Assembly: GCF_001641265.1 (NCBI RefSeq)
Contig: NW_020167544.1
Coordinates: forward strand, 493,696 to 557,695
Source: Pseudogymnoascus destructans
Taxonomy: Eukaryota; Ascomycota; Leotiomycetes; Thelebolales; Thelebolaceae
Length of the DNA stretch: 64,000 nucleotides
Reading direction: 5' to 3'
Positions 43,339 through 52,706 of the stretch are shown piece by piece (the first letter of the stretch is position 1; every line of letters begins with the position of its first letter). A program made the translations under genes and the position numbers. The notes under the pieces are model-generated. The model ran no database searches and was not told where the DNA came from. It saw nothing but the letters and a program-made list of their open reading frames with translations.

Positions 43339-45276
43339 ATGTCTGTCGTCAGTTCGAAGGGGAAAACCCCCACCACGCCAACTTCGTCTCAGAGGTCTAA
43401 GCCTGAGAATGAAGAGATGCCCGATGCACCCACCGTCAACGAACTCAAGGAAACTCTACGCGTCAAGTTGCCCGACACTTACTCCGGCAACCGAAAGGAA
43501 CTTGAGGTGTTTTTGCTACAGGTCGAACTGTACCAGCACTTCAACGACGAGAAGTTTCCCACCCAGGAGAGCTATGCCCTGTGGACTGCGTCCTACCTTA
43601 GGGGGGAAGCCCTGCGATGGATCGAACCATTCCTCAAGGACTATTTCAAATATGAAAGTACCAATGGAAGCATGACAACTACGCAGACTATGTTTGGCAG
43701 CTGGAATGGATTCTGTAAGGAAATCCGACGCATGTTCGGAGACATCGATGAGATTAAGACCGCAGAAGACCATCTGTTTGCACTTAAGCAGACTGGCAGC
43801 GCCCTCACATACTCCACAGAATTCCAGAGATACGGCAATCAGACAGGATGGGACGCCAGCGCACTCATCAGCCACTACCGACGTGGGCTGAAGAGCCATA
43901 TACGTATGGAACTTGCCCGTTTGGAACAACAACCAACGGACATGGTAGCGCTAATCGAACATACGGTCCGAATCGACAATCGACTATACGAATTCCAGAA
44001 GGAACGTCGGACCTATGACAAGCCCAAGAAAAGTTACCCCTACCGGGGAAACGAGGGCAGACGACGGGATCAACACCCGCGAGACAACCGTTGGGCGGAC
44101 CCAATGGAACTCGATGCCACGTTCAAACCTGGACGACCCCGTGACCCTAAGAAAGACAGACAATTCAAGGAACGACTCTGTTTTAACTGCGACAAGCCAG
44201 GCCACATGGCCCGAGACTGCAGACAGCCAAAGAAAGGGAACGGCGGACGCAAAGTTGGCAAACAACTCAATGCCACCTGGACAGGACAGTTGAACGCAAC
44301 GTTTGTGAGCAAACAGGACTGGGGAATAAACGGCGAAAGCACCCCAGAAGACGAGAGCTCAGATGAAGGGTCGGAGGCGGAATCGTTCACCGTCTCGGAA
44401 CAGGAGACCTTCGATGAACTCGCACCTACGGAACCAATGAGTCCACGGTGCAAGAACGTAGTAAGACGCATGGCAAAACACGCCCACGCGAAGATTAGGG
44501 CCGAACGAGACAAGCCCAATGGCCAGAGGAAAATCCCCATGCTTAAAGACCTCTACGGGAACCTGTTACAGGGACTTCCGTTAAAGTGCAAGGTGGACGA
44601 CTGCAAGGATGACCTCTGGAGATACTACGACCAGCTAACGAATACCCGCAGGCTGCTTGGCACGTCCCAAGACGTAGCTAAGTTGGAAGCCCAAGAAGCG
44701 GAAGAACTGGAGAAAGATGTCGAGCATATGGCTAAACTGAAGTATATGAAAAGCGTCGAACTTTACTACCAGGACCGCAGGAGAGCCCTGAAGAAGTACG
44801 ACGAGAAAGCCAGAGATATGCTCCGACGGGAAAATGCGAGACCCACTCCACGCATCGAAAGGAGAGCCATGGAGCAACTAGACACGTTCTCCACGCCTCC
44901 GAGGGAAGATAGTGCATGGGTGAGAGGACAGCGGGAACTATCAACGACAGACGCAACAGAGACTGATCATCCCTGGCACGCGTATGTCTACTGGGAGTAT
45001 TGCAGCGAAGATGACTGCAAGCTTCACTGGAAAAAGAAACACCAGAATCAGTTGTTTCCCCGATCCTCGCCCAGGATACACTTCAGAGACGCAGAGCAAG
45101 TTCACGCCCTCAGGCGAAGCCAGTCTGAAGGAGACTTGCCTATCAAAAGCGAACAGGTATACAAGAAATACCCACATCTGCTAGACGAAGCAGAAGAGCG
45201 AGGGAAACGATCTCCCCAAGGACCACCATTGGAAGCGGATGAATACTATCCTTCCTCGGACGAGTCAAAAAACTAG
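43339..45276 (+). CDS. gag: Gypsy-1 Gag polyprotein, 645 aa
   Basis: The capsid-like region near residues 30-230 includes LPDTYSGNRKELEVFLLQVE and ALWTASYLRGEALRWIEPF. A CCHC zinc knuckle, CFNCDKPGHMARDC, near residue 280 binds element RNA. An acidic stretch (EDESSDEGSEAES) and a charged C-terminal extension of about 300 residues follow, longer than usual. The frame ends AAA AAC TAG, so a slippery heptamer abuts its stop codon. Confidence 0.93.
   Translation: MSVVSSKGKTPTTPTSSQRSKPENEEMPDAPTVNELKETLRVKLPDTYSGNRKELEVFLLQVELYQHFNDEKFPTQESYALWTASYLRGEALRWIEPFLKDYFKYESTNGSMTTTQTMFGSWNGFCKEIRRMFGDIDEIKTAEDHLFALKQTGSALTYSTEFQRYGNQTGWDASALISHYRRGLKSHIRMELARLEQQPTDMVALIEHTVRIDNRLYEFQKERRTYDKPKKSYPYRGNEGRRRDQHPRDNRWADPMELDATFKPGRPRDPKKDRQFKERLCFNCDKPGHMARDCRQPKKGNGGRKVGKQLNATWTGQLNATFVSKQDWGINGESTPEDESSDEGSEAESFTVSEQETFDELAPTEPMSPRCKNVVRRMAKHAHAKIRAERDKPNGQRKIPMLKDLYGNLLQGLPLKCKVDDCKDDLWRYYDQLTNTRRLLGTSQDVAKLEAQEAEELEKDVEHMAKLKYMKSVELYYQDRRRALKKYDEKARDMLRRENARPTPRIERRAMEQLDTFSTPPREDSAWVRGQRELSTTDATETDHPWHAYVYWEYCSEDDCKLHWKKKHQNQLFPRSSPRIHFRDAEQVHALRRSQSEGDLPIKSEQVYKKYPHLLDEAEERGKRSPQGPPLEADEYYPSSDESKN
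45267..45273 (+). promoter_or_regulatory. Predicted -1 ribosomal frameshift site AAAAAAC
   Basis: A AAA AAC in the gag frame fits the X XXY YYZ rule and is followed at once by the gag stop TAG. A one-base backward slip continues through CTA GGA GTC in the frame of pol, which is open from here to 48806. No downstream structure was proven. Confidence 0.65.
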
Positions 45277-48200
45277 GAGTCCTCGACGGTAGGCCACCGG
45301 CGAGCGACATGAAGAGGCCTAGTACAGACCAGCTATGCGCCACGACGGGCAGCATGCAACTATATGTGGTCGCTAAGATACAACAGCGACACCTCCGAGC
45401 AATGATTGACTCAGGAGCGACGGGCAACTTTATGACAAAGAAAGTAGCAGACACGCAAGGTTTCAAGACGCAATTGAAAACCGAACCATACCCGTTAATG
45501 GTCGTAGATGGAGAGCCCATCTCGACTAATGAAGGAATGGTGACCCACGAAACGGTCCCATTGGAAATGGTCATGCTACACGGGCACAAGGAAACGATTC
45601 AGTTTGACATCGTGCACATGGACAACCATGCGTGCATCCTTGGTGTGCCATGGCTCAAGAAACACAACCCCCAGATCGACTGGTGGAACGAGAAAGTTGT
45701 GATGAGCCAGTGCGCGTGTGAACAACGGACGGACACGCGACAACGGGAGAAACCCTCCCAGGGCCGGAAGGAGTTATGTGCAACCTCCGAGCTCGATGAC
45801 CTAGCCCAGGCATCCTCACCGACGAGTATACCGGTGGAGTACAAGGAATACGAGCAATTATTCCAGGAAGGCCCTAAGAACGAGGCGCTTCCTAAGCACC
45901 AACCATGGGATCACGAGATACCCCTAGAGAAAGACAAGAGTCCACCGTTTGGACCAATATATCAGCTATCGGAAAAGGAGCTGAAGGTACTTAAGGAGTA
46001 CATCGATGATAACCTAGCGAAAGGATTCATCAGACCATCCACATCACCAGCAGGAAGTCCGGTGCTTTTCGTACCAAAGAAAGACGGCTCCCTACGGTTA
46101 TGTGTGGACTATCGAGCGTTGAACAACATCACAATCAAGGACAGGTATGCCCTGCCGTTAATCAACGAACTACACGATAGATTTCAAGGAGCAAAGATCT
46201 TCAGTAAGCTAGATCTGCGAGGAGCATACAACCTGATCCGAATCAAGGCTGGGGAAGAGTGGAAAACAGCATTCCGCACCCGCTATGGCCTATTCGAGTA
46301 TCAAGTCATGCCCTTTGGGCTAACAAACGCACCCGCATCTATGCAACGACTGATGAATGATGCTTTGCACGAATACTTAGACATCTTTACCATTGTCTAC
46401 CTAGACGATGTCCTGGTGTATTCAGCAACCAAGGAGGAGCATGTCAAACATGTCAAACTCGTCCTGAAGAAACTAAAGGAGTACAGCTTACTCCTCAAAC
46501 CAGAGAAGTGCGAGTTCCATAAAAACCAAGTCGAATTCTTGGGTTACATTATTGGAACGCACGGCATCAAGATGGACCAAGCAAAAGTAACGGCAGTGTT
46601 GGAATGGCCAACACCGACCACGGTCAAGGAAGTGCAAGCCTTCCTAGGCTTCGCCAACTTCTACCGAAGATTCATCTCGGGATATTCCAAGGTAGCTCAA
46701 CCACTCACGGAGCTTACCAGAAAGGATCTCGAATTCAAATGGACGGACAAGGCAGAGGCTGCTTTCCAGGAACTTAAGACGAAGTTCACGGAAGCACCTA
46801 TCCTTGCTACATTTGACCCTGCAAAGAAGATCATCCTCGAAACGGACTCTTCTGACTTCGCAATTGGAGCATGTCTGAATCAACCAGACGAGAACGGTAA
46901 GTTCAAACCAATCGCGTACTACTCTAGGAAACTGTCACCCGCGGAACTCAATTACGACATCCACGACAAGGAGCTACTGGCTATTGTCGTTGCCTTTGAG
47001 CAGTGGCGAGTATATCTTGAGGGACCCACCTACCCGGTGCAGGTATGGACGGATCACAAGAACCTCATATACTTCACCACGACCAAGGTTTTAAACCGCA
47101 GACAAGTCCGCTGGGCAGAAACCCTCGCAGCCTACAACTTCACGATAACCTATCGCAAGGGCTCCGAGAATGCAAGAGCAGACGCTCTCAGCAGACGGAC
47201 CGACTACGCCGGCCCAAAGGAAGAAAGACCTAGAGCAATTCTGAAGAAAACAGATGCAGGAATACAGTACAATGAGTTACTAGCGACGATCTCAGTCATC
47301 GAAGATACAGAACTCGAGGAAAGACTCAAGAAAGCTTACGCAACAGACGAATGCGCCAAGCGAGTCTTGTCCAAAGTCGAAGGCAACTTCGCCATCGACG
47401 AACAAGGATTGATTCGATACAAAGGGTTAGTGTATGTCCCAAGTCAAATGAGACGCCCGCTGGTGCAAGAACAACACTCGTTACCAGCACACGGTCATCA
47501 GGGAGTAACACGAACCTTCGAACGAATCACCCGACACTACTACTTCCCAGGTATGAGGAAGCAGGTAGAGACAGTGGTAAGAGAGTGCGACATTTGCAGC
47601 AAGTCAAAATCCAATAGGCATCTGCCATACGGACAACTCAAGTCGACACCAGTACCAAAAGGAGCGTGGAAATCAATAGCTTTGGACTTCATCGTCAAGC
47701 TTCCACCCTCCAAGGACCCGTTAACAGGAATAGAATATGACTCTATCCTCGTCATCACGGAAAGACTCACGAAATATGGGAAGTTTATACCATATCTAGA
47801 AGCTAGCGATGCCGAGGCGCTCGCATATACCTTTATTCGAGTCATATTAGCCGATCATGGGATGCCAGAAGAAATCATCTCAGATAGAGACAAGCTCTTT
47901 ACTTCGAAATTCTGGAAATCATTGATGGCGCTACTGGGAACAAATCATAAGCTGTCAACAGCTTTTCATCCCCAGACAGACGGCCAAACAGAAAGATTAA
48001 ATCAGACCCTTGAACAGTACCTGCGAAGCTATGTCAATCATCAACAGGATAACTGGGTTCAGATCTTACCCATCGCACAGTTTGCATATAACAGCGCGAT
48101 GACAGAAGCAACGAAAGTCTCACCGTTCTTTGCCAATTATGGCTACCAGCCAGAAGCATATAGGCAACCAAGACCGGATGAATCACGAGCTGAACAAGCC

Positions 48201-48806
48201 CTGATCGTGGTGGAACAACTGAAATCGTTCCACGAACAACTTGCGACGGACATCCAATTCTTAAATGAACGATCCGCCGCATACGCAAACAAGAAGCGCA
48301 GTATGGAACCTGCCTTCAAGGAGGGGGATAAAGTATACCTACTCCGGAAACATATCAAAACGAAACGACCAAGCACAAAGTTGGACTTCAAGAAATTGGG
48401 ACCATTCAAAATATTGAACAAAGTCAGCTCAGTTAATTACAGACTGCAGCTACCCAAGAAGTCTAGACTACACCCGGTATTTCATGTCTCACTACTGGAA
48501 CCAGCAAGAGGAAATACCCCAATTGCGACCGACACCGAACTCCAACCCGAGAATGAGATAATCGAATATGAGGTCGAAGCGATCCTAGACAGAAGGTTAG
48601 TAGGACGTCGAGAAGAGTTTTTGATAAAATGGGAAAATTACGAACCTACGGATAATTCGTGGGAACCAACAAGGAACATCAGCAAAGAACTGCTGGAGGA
48701 ATATCGACGCCGCCATCCGCCAGCCATTGATCCCAAGATGCAGGGGAGTAGGCCAGTGGATCGGAGGAAGCGAGGGCCCCGGTCACAGATGAGGAGGCAG
48801 CGCTAA
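45273..48806 (+). CDS. pol: Gypsy-1 Pol polyprotein (protease, RT, RNase H, integrase, chromodomain)
   Basis: The first ATG is at 45309, which gives 1,165 aa; with frameshifting the frame joins Gag at about 45273. Aspartic protease: AMIDSGATGNFM, near residue 31. Reverse transcriptase: active site IVYLDDVLVYS, near 362. RNase H: ETDSSDFAIGACL, near 512. Integrase: an HHCC zinc finger (HSLPAHGHQGVTRT to CDICSKSK, 722-765), then Asp in IALDFIVKLP, Asp in IISDRDKLFTSKFW and Glu in DGQTERLNQ. A chromodomain near 1088-1135 (LIKWENYEPTDNSWEPTRN) probably steers insertion to methylated-histone chromatin. All catalytic residues are present. Confidence 0.95.
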   Translation, partial: LGVLDGRPPASDMKRPSTDQLCATTGSMQLYVVAKIQQRHLRAMIDSGATGNFMTKKVADTQGFKTQLKTEPYPLMVVDGEPISTNEGMVTHETVPLEMVMLHGHKETIQFDIVHMDNHACILGVPWLKKHNPQIDWWNEKVVMSQCACEQRTDTRQREKPSQGRKELCATSELDDLAQASSPTSIPVEYKEYEQLFQEGPKNEALPKHQPWDHEIPLEKDKSPPFGPIYQLSEKELKVLKEYIDDNLAKGFIRPSTSPAGSPVLFVPKKDGSLRLCVDYRALNNITIKDRYALPLINELHDRFQGAKIFSKLDLRGAYNLIRIKAGEEWKTAFRTRYGLFEYQVMPFGLTNAPASMQRLMNDALHEYLDIFTIVYLDDVLVYSATKEEHVKHVKLVLKKLKEYSLLLKPEKCEFHKNQVEFLGYIIGTHGIKMDQAKVTAVLEWPTPTTVKEVQAFLGFANFYRRFISGYSKVAQPLTELTRKDLEFKWTDKAEAAFQELKTKFTEAPILATFDPAKKIILETDSSDFAIGACLNQPDENGKFKPIAYYSRKLSPAELNYDIHDKELLAIVVAFEQWRVYLEGPTYPVQVWTDHKNLIYFTTTKVLNRRQVRWAETLAAYNFTITYRKGSENARADALSRRTDYAGPKEERPRAILKKTDAGIQYNELLATISVIEDTELEERLKKAYATDECAKRVLSKVEGNFAIDEQGLIRYKGLVYVPSQMRRPLVQEQHSLPAHGHQGVTRTFERITRHYYFPGMRKQVETVVRECDICSKSKSNRHLPYGQLKSTPVPKGAWKSIALDFIVKLPPSKDPLTGIEYDSILVITERLTKYGKFIPYLEASDAEALAYTFIRVILADHGMPEEIISDRDKLFTSKFWKSLMALLGTNHKLSTAFHPQTDGQTERLNQTLEQYLRSYVNHQQDNWVQILPIAQFAYNSAMTEATKVSPFFANYGYQPEAYRQPRPDESRAEQALIVVEQLKSFHEQLATDIQFLNERSAAYANKKRSMEPAFKEGDKVYLLRKHIKTKRPSTKLDFKKLGPFKILNKVSSVNYRLQLPKKSRLHPVFHVSLLEPARGNTPIATDTELQPENEIIEYEVEAILDRRLVGRREEFLIKWENYEPTDNSWEPTRNISKELLEEYRRRHPPAIDPKMQGSRPVDRRKRGPRSQMRRQR

Positions 48807-49245
48807 CTGCCTGTTCCTCAGCCTCAACAGCGTCACGCTTCTCAGCAGCCACACGTTCGGCCTCCTCTGCCGCATCAAGCTCGTCGAGGGTTTTCAAACC
48901 TCGCCGGAGCATATCTTTACCACGGGTTCGGATGAGGCGTTTCTGCTTCCGCAGACGAAGTAACTTCGAAAGGGTTTCTTCCTCTTCGCGATCCAGGCGA
49001 TCCTCCTCCCGTTCGAGCTTCACCCAGTCGGGATGCTCAGGACCCATACAGTCACACTTTTCTTTCAAGTTGCGACGAACGCACTCGGCGCACCGCCGTG
49101 AATCATTTGGAGACGACACGCAAGTAATGTTTCACCTCACGCAGTTCGAGCAAGAATCCATTTCGGGTAGTTCGTATCCGTGGTTCTTTATTCGACGGAC
49201 AAGATCGTTGCGTTCCTGGAGTTTGCGGGCAGTGTCAGTAGGCAT
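48679..49245 (-). pseudogene. Antisense cysteine-bearing ORF in the 3' end of gypsy-1
   Basis: On the strand opposite to gag-pol, an ATG at 49245 opens MPTDTARKLQERNDLVRR, leading to a CSNCVR motif. A single in-frame TGA (49134-49132) follows, then CVSSPNDSRRCAECVRRNL, KCDCMGPEHPDW and a long Glu/Arg/Leu helix to 48679, overlapping the 3' end of pol by 128 bp. The 189-codon frame is open except for that TGA, which lies in a CGA-like context and could be a point mutation. A similar start (about 28 residues, then a CxxC pair) occurs antisense to another LTR at 52802. Function unknown. Confidence 0.6.
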
Positions 49246-49322
49246 GTTGCATGTTGAAGGACTTGCTGAGGAGCAGCAGAGTCCCGGGGACATGGACGTA
49301 CTTATAGGATTCGAGACGAATG

Positions 49323-49341
49323 CCCAGGGGAAGGGAGCGAG
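49323..49341 (+). other. Polypurine tract of gypsy-1
   Basis: AGGGGAAGGGAGCGAG lies directly before the 3' LTR, the expected primer site for plus-strand DNA synthesis. Confidence 0.7.
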
Positions 49342-49816
49342 TGTTACGACGGAACAAGAAGGCTGGCCAACTACAGGACAGGAAGGAGGGAGGTCGCATG
49401 AGACCGGCCCTGGTACCTGGAGGGGCAGCGGGGAATAGTAGTTCCGAAAGTATCACGTGACGGACTCGCAGGATGATGAGAAGAGTCCTAAGAGTCCAGG
49501 ACTCCGAGGACTCGAGTGAGTTCCCAGGAGTCCACTAGGCACGTGATGGACTCGCAGGATGATGAGAAGAGTCCTAAGAGTCCAGGACTCCGAGGACTCG
49601 AGTGAGTTCCCAAGAGTCCACTAGGCACGACGCCACTATATAAGTAGATAGTATTTCCTTAGATAGGAGCTTCGTGCTCAACTCAATACAGTATTTGTTA
49701 TATACTAGTAACGTGTTACTTGAAGCCTTTGTGTCTGATCCCCTGCCTCCTCTGATAAGTAAACCTTTACGCAAGAGAACCTCTGTGTCTTCTATCGTTT
49801 AGAAGTCAGCGTTACA
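49342..49816 (+). repeat. 3' LTR of gypsy-1, 475 bp
   Basis: It is nearly identical to the 5' LTR; at least one substitution is visible in the second 86-bp unit (CTCCGAGG here, CTCCAAGG at 43070). TCAAA follows at 49817-49821. Confidence 0.93.
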
Positions 49817-50201
49817 TCAAACTATGCATCTTAAAGATCGCATTATATGCCATCAAAATAGCTCACCAACTCCTATTAACAATGCGCTAGACCAGTTGTT
49901 AAGAGGTGTTCAAACAATGGTGCATTCTGCTGTTCTAATGAAGGCGGAAGTTCAGGCCTTACAACAAGCAAATAAAGTTGCAAGTCAGCGCAAAAAGTGA
50001 AAAAAAAAGCATATACAACAAGGAGGGTGCCTTACAATTCAAGAAGGGCAGGATGTAATTGCTCAGCTAGCTGTGGAAGAGCAGATATCTCAAGAACTAT
50101 GACAGGGTGGCGGGGTTGAAAGACAGCAACGACGTTGCAGAATGTGTGGTAAGACTGGGCATAATGCTCGCACATGTCAAAGGGATTACGAAGATACTAT
50201 A

Positions 50202-50996
50202 ACGTGGTTGTACACCGAGTCGTGGTTGTACACCAAGTCGTGAATGTCACCGAGTCGTGAACTTTTCCCTACTTAGCTACCTACGAACTTCAACACGTGT
50301 TTCCTCCACAACTACCAATGGAAATCCAAACCCAAGAAGCGCGAATCATTCTAGCTATTGAGGCTCTTCAAACATGTAAATCGCTTAATCGCAGGTCTGC
50401 ATCAATACTATATAAAGTGCCTTATTCTACGCTTACTGATAGAATGGCCGGCCGACCTTCTCGACGCGAAACCAAAGCCAATAGTCTTAAATTGACTGAG
50501 CTAGAAGAGGAAGTGATTATTCGAAATATATTGGATATGGATGCACCTCGGCTTGCTAGTGTGGAGGATATGGCAAATTATATCCTTGAATCGCGTGGGG
50601 GAAAGCATGTTGGAACCCCTTCGAGCAGCAAACAAAGCTCTTAGCAAACGCCGGAGGGCTAAAAAGTCTCGTGTCTGTCAAGGGTGTGCACTTTCTGTAG
50701 GGGATGCACATGATGATTTGTCCCAAAGGGCAGTTACGGAGCAAATAAATCGCGAGAAGCGCTCTGGAGGGGTTGGTAGGAATGAGGGGCAACCAGGTGT
50801 ACGACATTGTGGCACTTGCGGGGGGGCTGGCCATAATGCACGAACTTGTCAGGAGGTCATAGAAGTACTTAGCTCATCAGATTCTGAATAGTTTTAGTTT
50901 TAATACATGTTGTGGTTGTTTAATTATACCTTACAGTGGTGGGTATAAAAAAGTTTCACGACTCGGTGACATTCACGACTCGGTGTACAACCACGT
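50202..50996 (+). mobile_element. Pogo C, 795-bp internally deleted derivative
   Basis: Terminal inverted repeats start ACGTGGTTGTACACCGAGTC at the left and mirror at 50955-50996. TA lies outside both ends (50200-50201 and 50997-50998). It sits within the last codons of the transposon B transposase. The catalytic core is missing, so it would depend on a relative's transposase. Confidence 0.9.
50297..50891 (+). pseudogene. Deleted transposase of pogo C (HTH joined to zinc knuckle)
   Basis: The N-terminal part (MEIQTQEARIILAIEALQT, then psq HTH and LASVEDMANYILESRG) breaks frame near 50615-50630. It continues directly with the C-terminal coiled segment (ANKALSKRRRAKKSRV) and a zinc knuckle, CGTCGGAGHNARTC, ending DSE. 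About 900 bp coding for the DDE core are lost. If translated from two frames, the DNA-binding and knuckle parts would be separate peptides. Confidence 0.8.
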
Positions 50997-51124
50997 TAGA
51001 ATAGGTGTATAATTAATTTAATTGATTTTCTAGTCTATAGTTGTTGTTGTTAGAAAGTTTGTTATGATCTGTCAATTGCGTGCGACACTCACTTGTATGC
51101 GACACTCACTTGTGGAGGACGTTA

Positions 51125-52260
51125 CACATTAGGTCACATTAGGCTTCAAACTTTGTCAAATGCTATAAAGAGCTCTAGACATGCTTTTAGCACAAATACA
51201 ATTACTAGAGGGCTAAGTGTAAAGATCTAGAAGTTATCTATAGTTGGTTTGAGCTTGTATAGAACACAATTATAAAGTATAGAATTAACAACATGGATAT
51301 CTACAACTTTGATAAGACTGGGTTTATAATAGGTGTTATCTTAAAAGGTGCGCCGGTCGCCATGGTTGGAGGAGGGTTTAACGCCTTCAACCAGCCAGAG
51401 GGCGACGCTGGTATAACGCCCTCACCAGGATCCCCGGTTCTTGGGTCCGAGGTATCCGGAGCGGCTTGAGATGGTGCCAACCAAAATCAAGGTCATGTGA
51501 CCATATTTTAAACCTTAGTAACTTTTGTAATAATGGCTCTAGAGCTTAATACTCTTAGACTATGATTCCTTATTTCATAATCTAATATATATATAAATGC
51601 TACTAGTACTAGCTTTGTTTTACAAGAGATATTAAGGTTTAAACTTTTACCATATAAATATTAGTATGGCAAAACTTGAACTATAAACAACTTATTAATA
51701 GATTTACAGTACTAAAATTTTGTATGGTAAAATAACACGTGGCAAGTACGCATCAGGAAACTGCGTATAAGCTTAGACAGGTGGGTAAAAGCAAAGAAGG
51801 TATAGCCTAGTAATTAGGAATGGGTTATACTAATCTAGAGTGTTAATTCTTAAGGTTAGGTAGTGCTGCCCTTCATCATTGTTATAGGTAAAAACCACCT
51901 TGTATCTTAGTTTAAGAATAGTGAATTTCTAAGTGATTAGGTAATTGCTGTTACTGAAAATGGCTAGACTATAAACAAGAGAGGCATGGATTAGATTTAG
52001 CATTTCGAGAAGCATACAAAGCCCTAGAGTGTCAGTGGTTATTGCCTCTTAGTCCTTAATGGTCATAAGAGCCACTACTTAGATGAGTTTAAGGAGTACT
52101 ATAAACAACACAATATTATAACTCTCCACCTGCCTGCTCATTCTTCCTATATACTCCAACCACTTGATATTAGCTGTTTTGGCCCTTTAAAAAAGGCTTA
52201 TAGTTGGTAAATTGAAGATATGATATAGGCTTATATTACTCACATTACTAAGGACGACTC
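51125..52260 (+). pseudogene. RIP-decayed pogo copy A', 3' part
   Basis: It continues the match to transposon A (39740-40455) with pervasive C-to-T and G-to-A changes. For example, NFDETGFMMG of A is still recognisable in AACTTTGATAAGACTGGG near 51305, with the Glu codon changed to Lys. A roughly 420-bp insert interrupts it at 51347-51769. Similarity ends at 52260, where an inverted LTR begins. Confidence 0.85.
51347..51769. other. Unidentified insert of about 420 bp in copy A'
   Basis: The left third is GC-rich (from GGTGCGCCGGTCGCC) and the rest AT-rich. It replaces about 20 bp of the transposase and has no obvious inverted ends or coding frame. Confidence 0.5.
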
Positions 52261-52262
52261 AT

Positions 52263-52706
52263 TGTAACGCTGACTTCTAAATGATAGAAGAAACAGAGGT
52301 TTCTTGCGTAAGATTGACTTAACAGAGGAGGCAGGGGATTAGACATAAAGGCTTTCTAAGTAACACGTTATAGTATTGTAAAGAATACTATATTAAGTTG
52401 AGCACGAAGCTCCTATCTAAGAAATAACTATCTACTTATATAGTGGCGTTGTGCCTAATGGTATGATGGACCGTTGTGGTCCATTATGGTCCTGGCCCAT
52501 GAAGGACCCCTATGGTCCTACATAGACCATCATGGTCCTGCGTGGTCCATCATGGTCCTGGCCTATGCTAGACCCTTATGGTCTTGCGTGGTCCATCACG
52601 TGATATCTGAGTTTGTCTTCTCCTTCTGACCAATTACTATGGCTTCCCATATGCAGCTTCCTAGCTAATCCCTTTCCTAACGCTAAGGGTAGGGTGAGCC
52701 GTAACA
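52263..52706 (-). repeat. LTR related to gypsy-1, inverted, 444 bp
   Basis: The left edge TGTAACGCTGACTTCTAAA is the reverse complement of the gypsy-1 LTR end; the right edge is ...GCCGTAACA. The R/U5-like part (52263-52450) is clearly similar to gypsy-1. The U3 part differs and has its own GGTCCATCATGGTCCTG-type repeats. The five bases on each side do not match. Confidence 0.8.

Larger units (their letters stand above)
42819..49816 (+). mobile_element. Ty3/gypsy chromovirus (gypsy-1), 7.0 kb, complete
   Basis: LTRs of 474 and 475 bp start TGTTACGACGG and end AGTCAGCGTTACA, are nearly identical, and are flanked by TCAAA on both sides. Between them lie intact gag and pol frames and a broken antisense frame. 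The order PR-RT-RNaseH-IN-chromodomain makes it a chromovirus. The near-identity of the LTRs and the lack of stops point to a recent insertion into transposon B. Confidence 0.95.
41574..50205 (+). pseudogene. Transposase of transposon B, split in three
   Basis: The first part, 41574-42818, starts MPQQVDIPSTNLEGRIYIAI. It shows psq and CENP-B HTH regions and DIYNFDETGFQMG, then an in-frame TGA near 42147, a further break near 42366, and VILDGHESHYS plus HLLQPLDVSCFG. The frame runs into the chromovirus at LIELASQ. It resumes at 49822 with MHLKDRIICHQNSSPTPI, two further stops (49998 and 50099), and a zinc knuckle CRMCGKTGHNARTC near 50140. It is cut again at 50201 by pogo C; the last codons and a stop follow at 50999. 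Non-functional. Confidence 0.85.
41494..51122 (+). mobile_element. Pogo/Fot1-like transposon B, interrupted by two later insertions
   Basis: Terminal inverted repeats start ACGTCCTCCACAAGCGAGTG at 41494 and mirror at 51070-51122, with two GAGTGTCGCA units each. TA flanks lie at 41492-41493 and 51123-51124. On either side the RIP-decayed copy A' continues, so B inserted into A'. B itself is split by a chromovirus (42819-49816) and by pogo C (50202-50996). Confidence 0.9.

Noticed and set aside
43050..49774. Two identical 66-aa minus-strand frames at 43050 and 49574
   Set aside because: They lie inside the two gypsy-1 LTRs and only reflect their identity.
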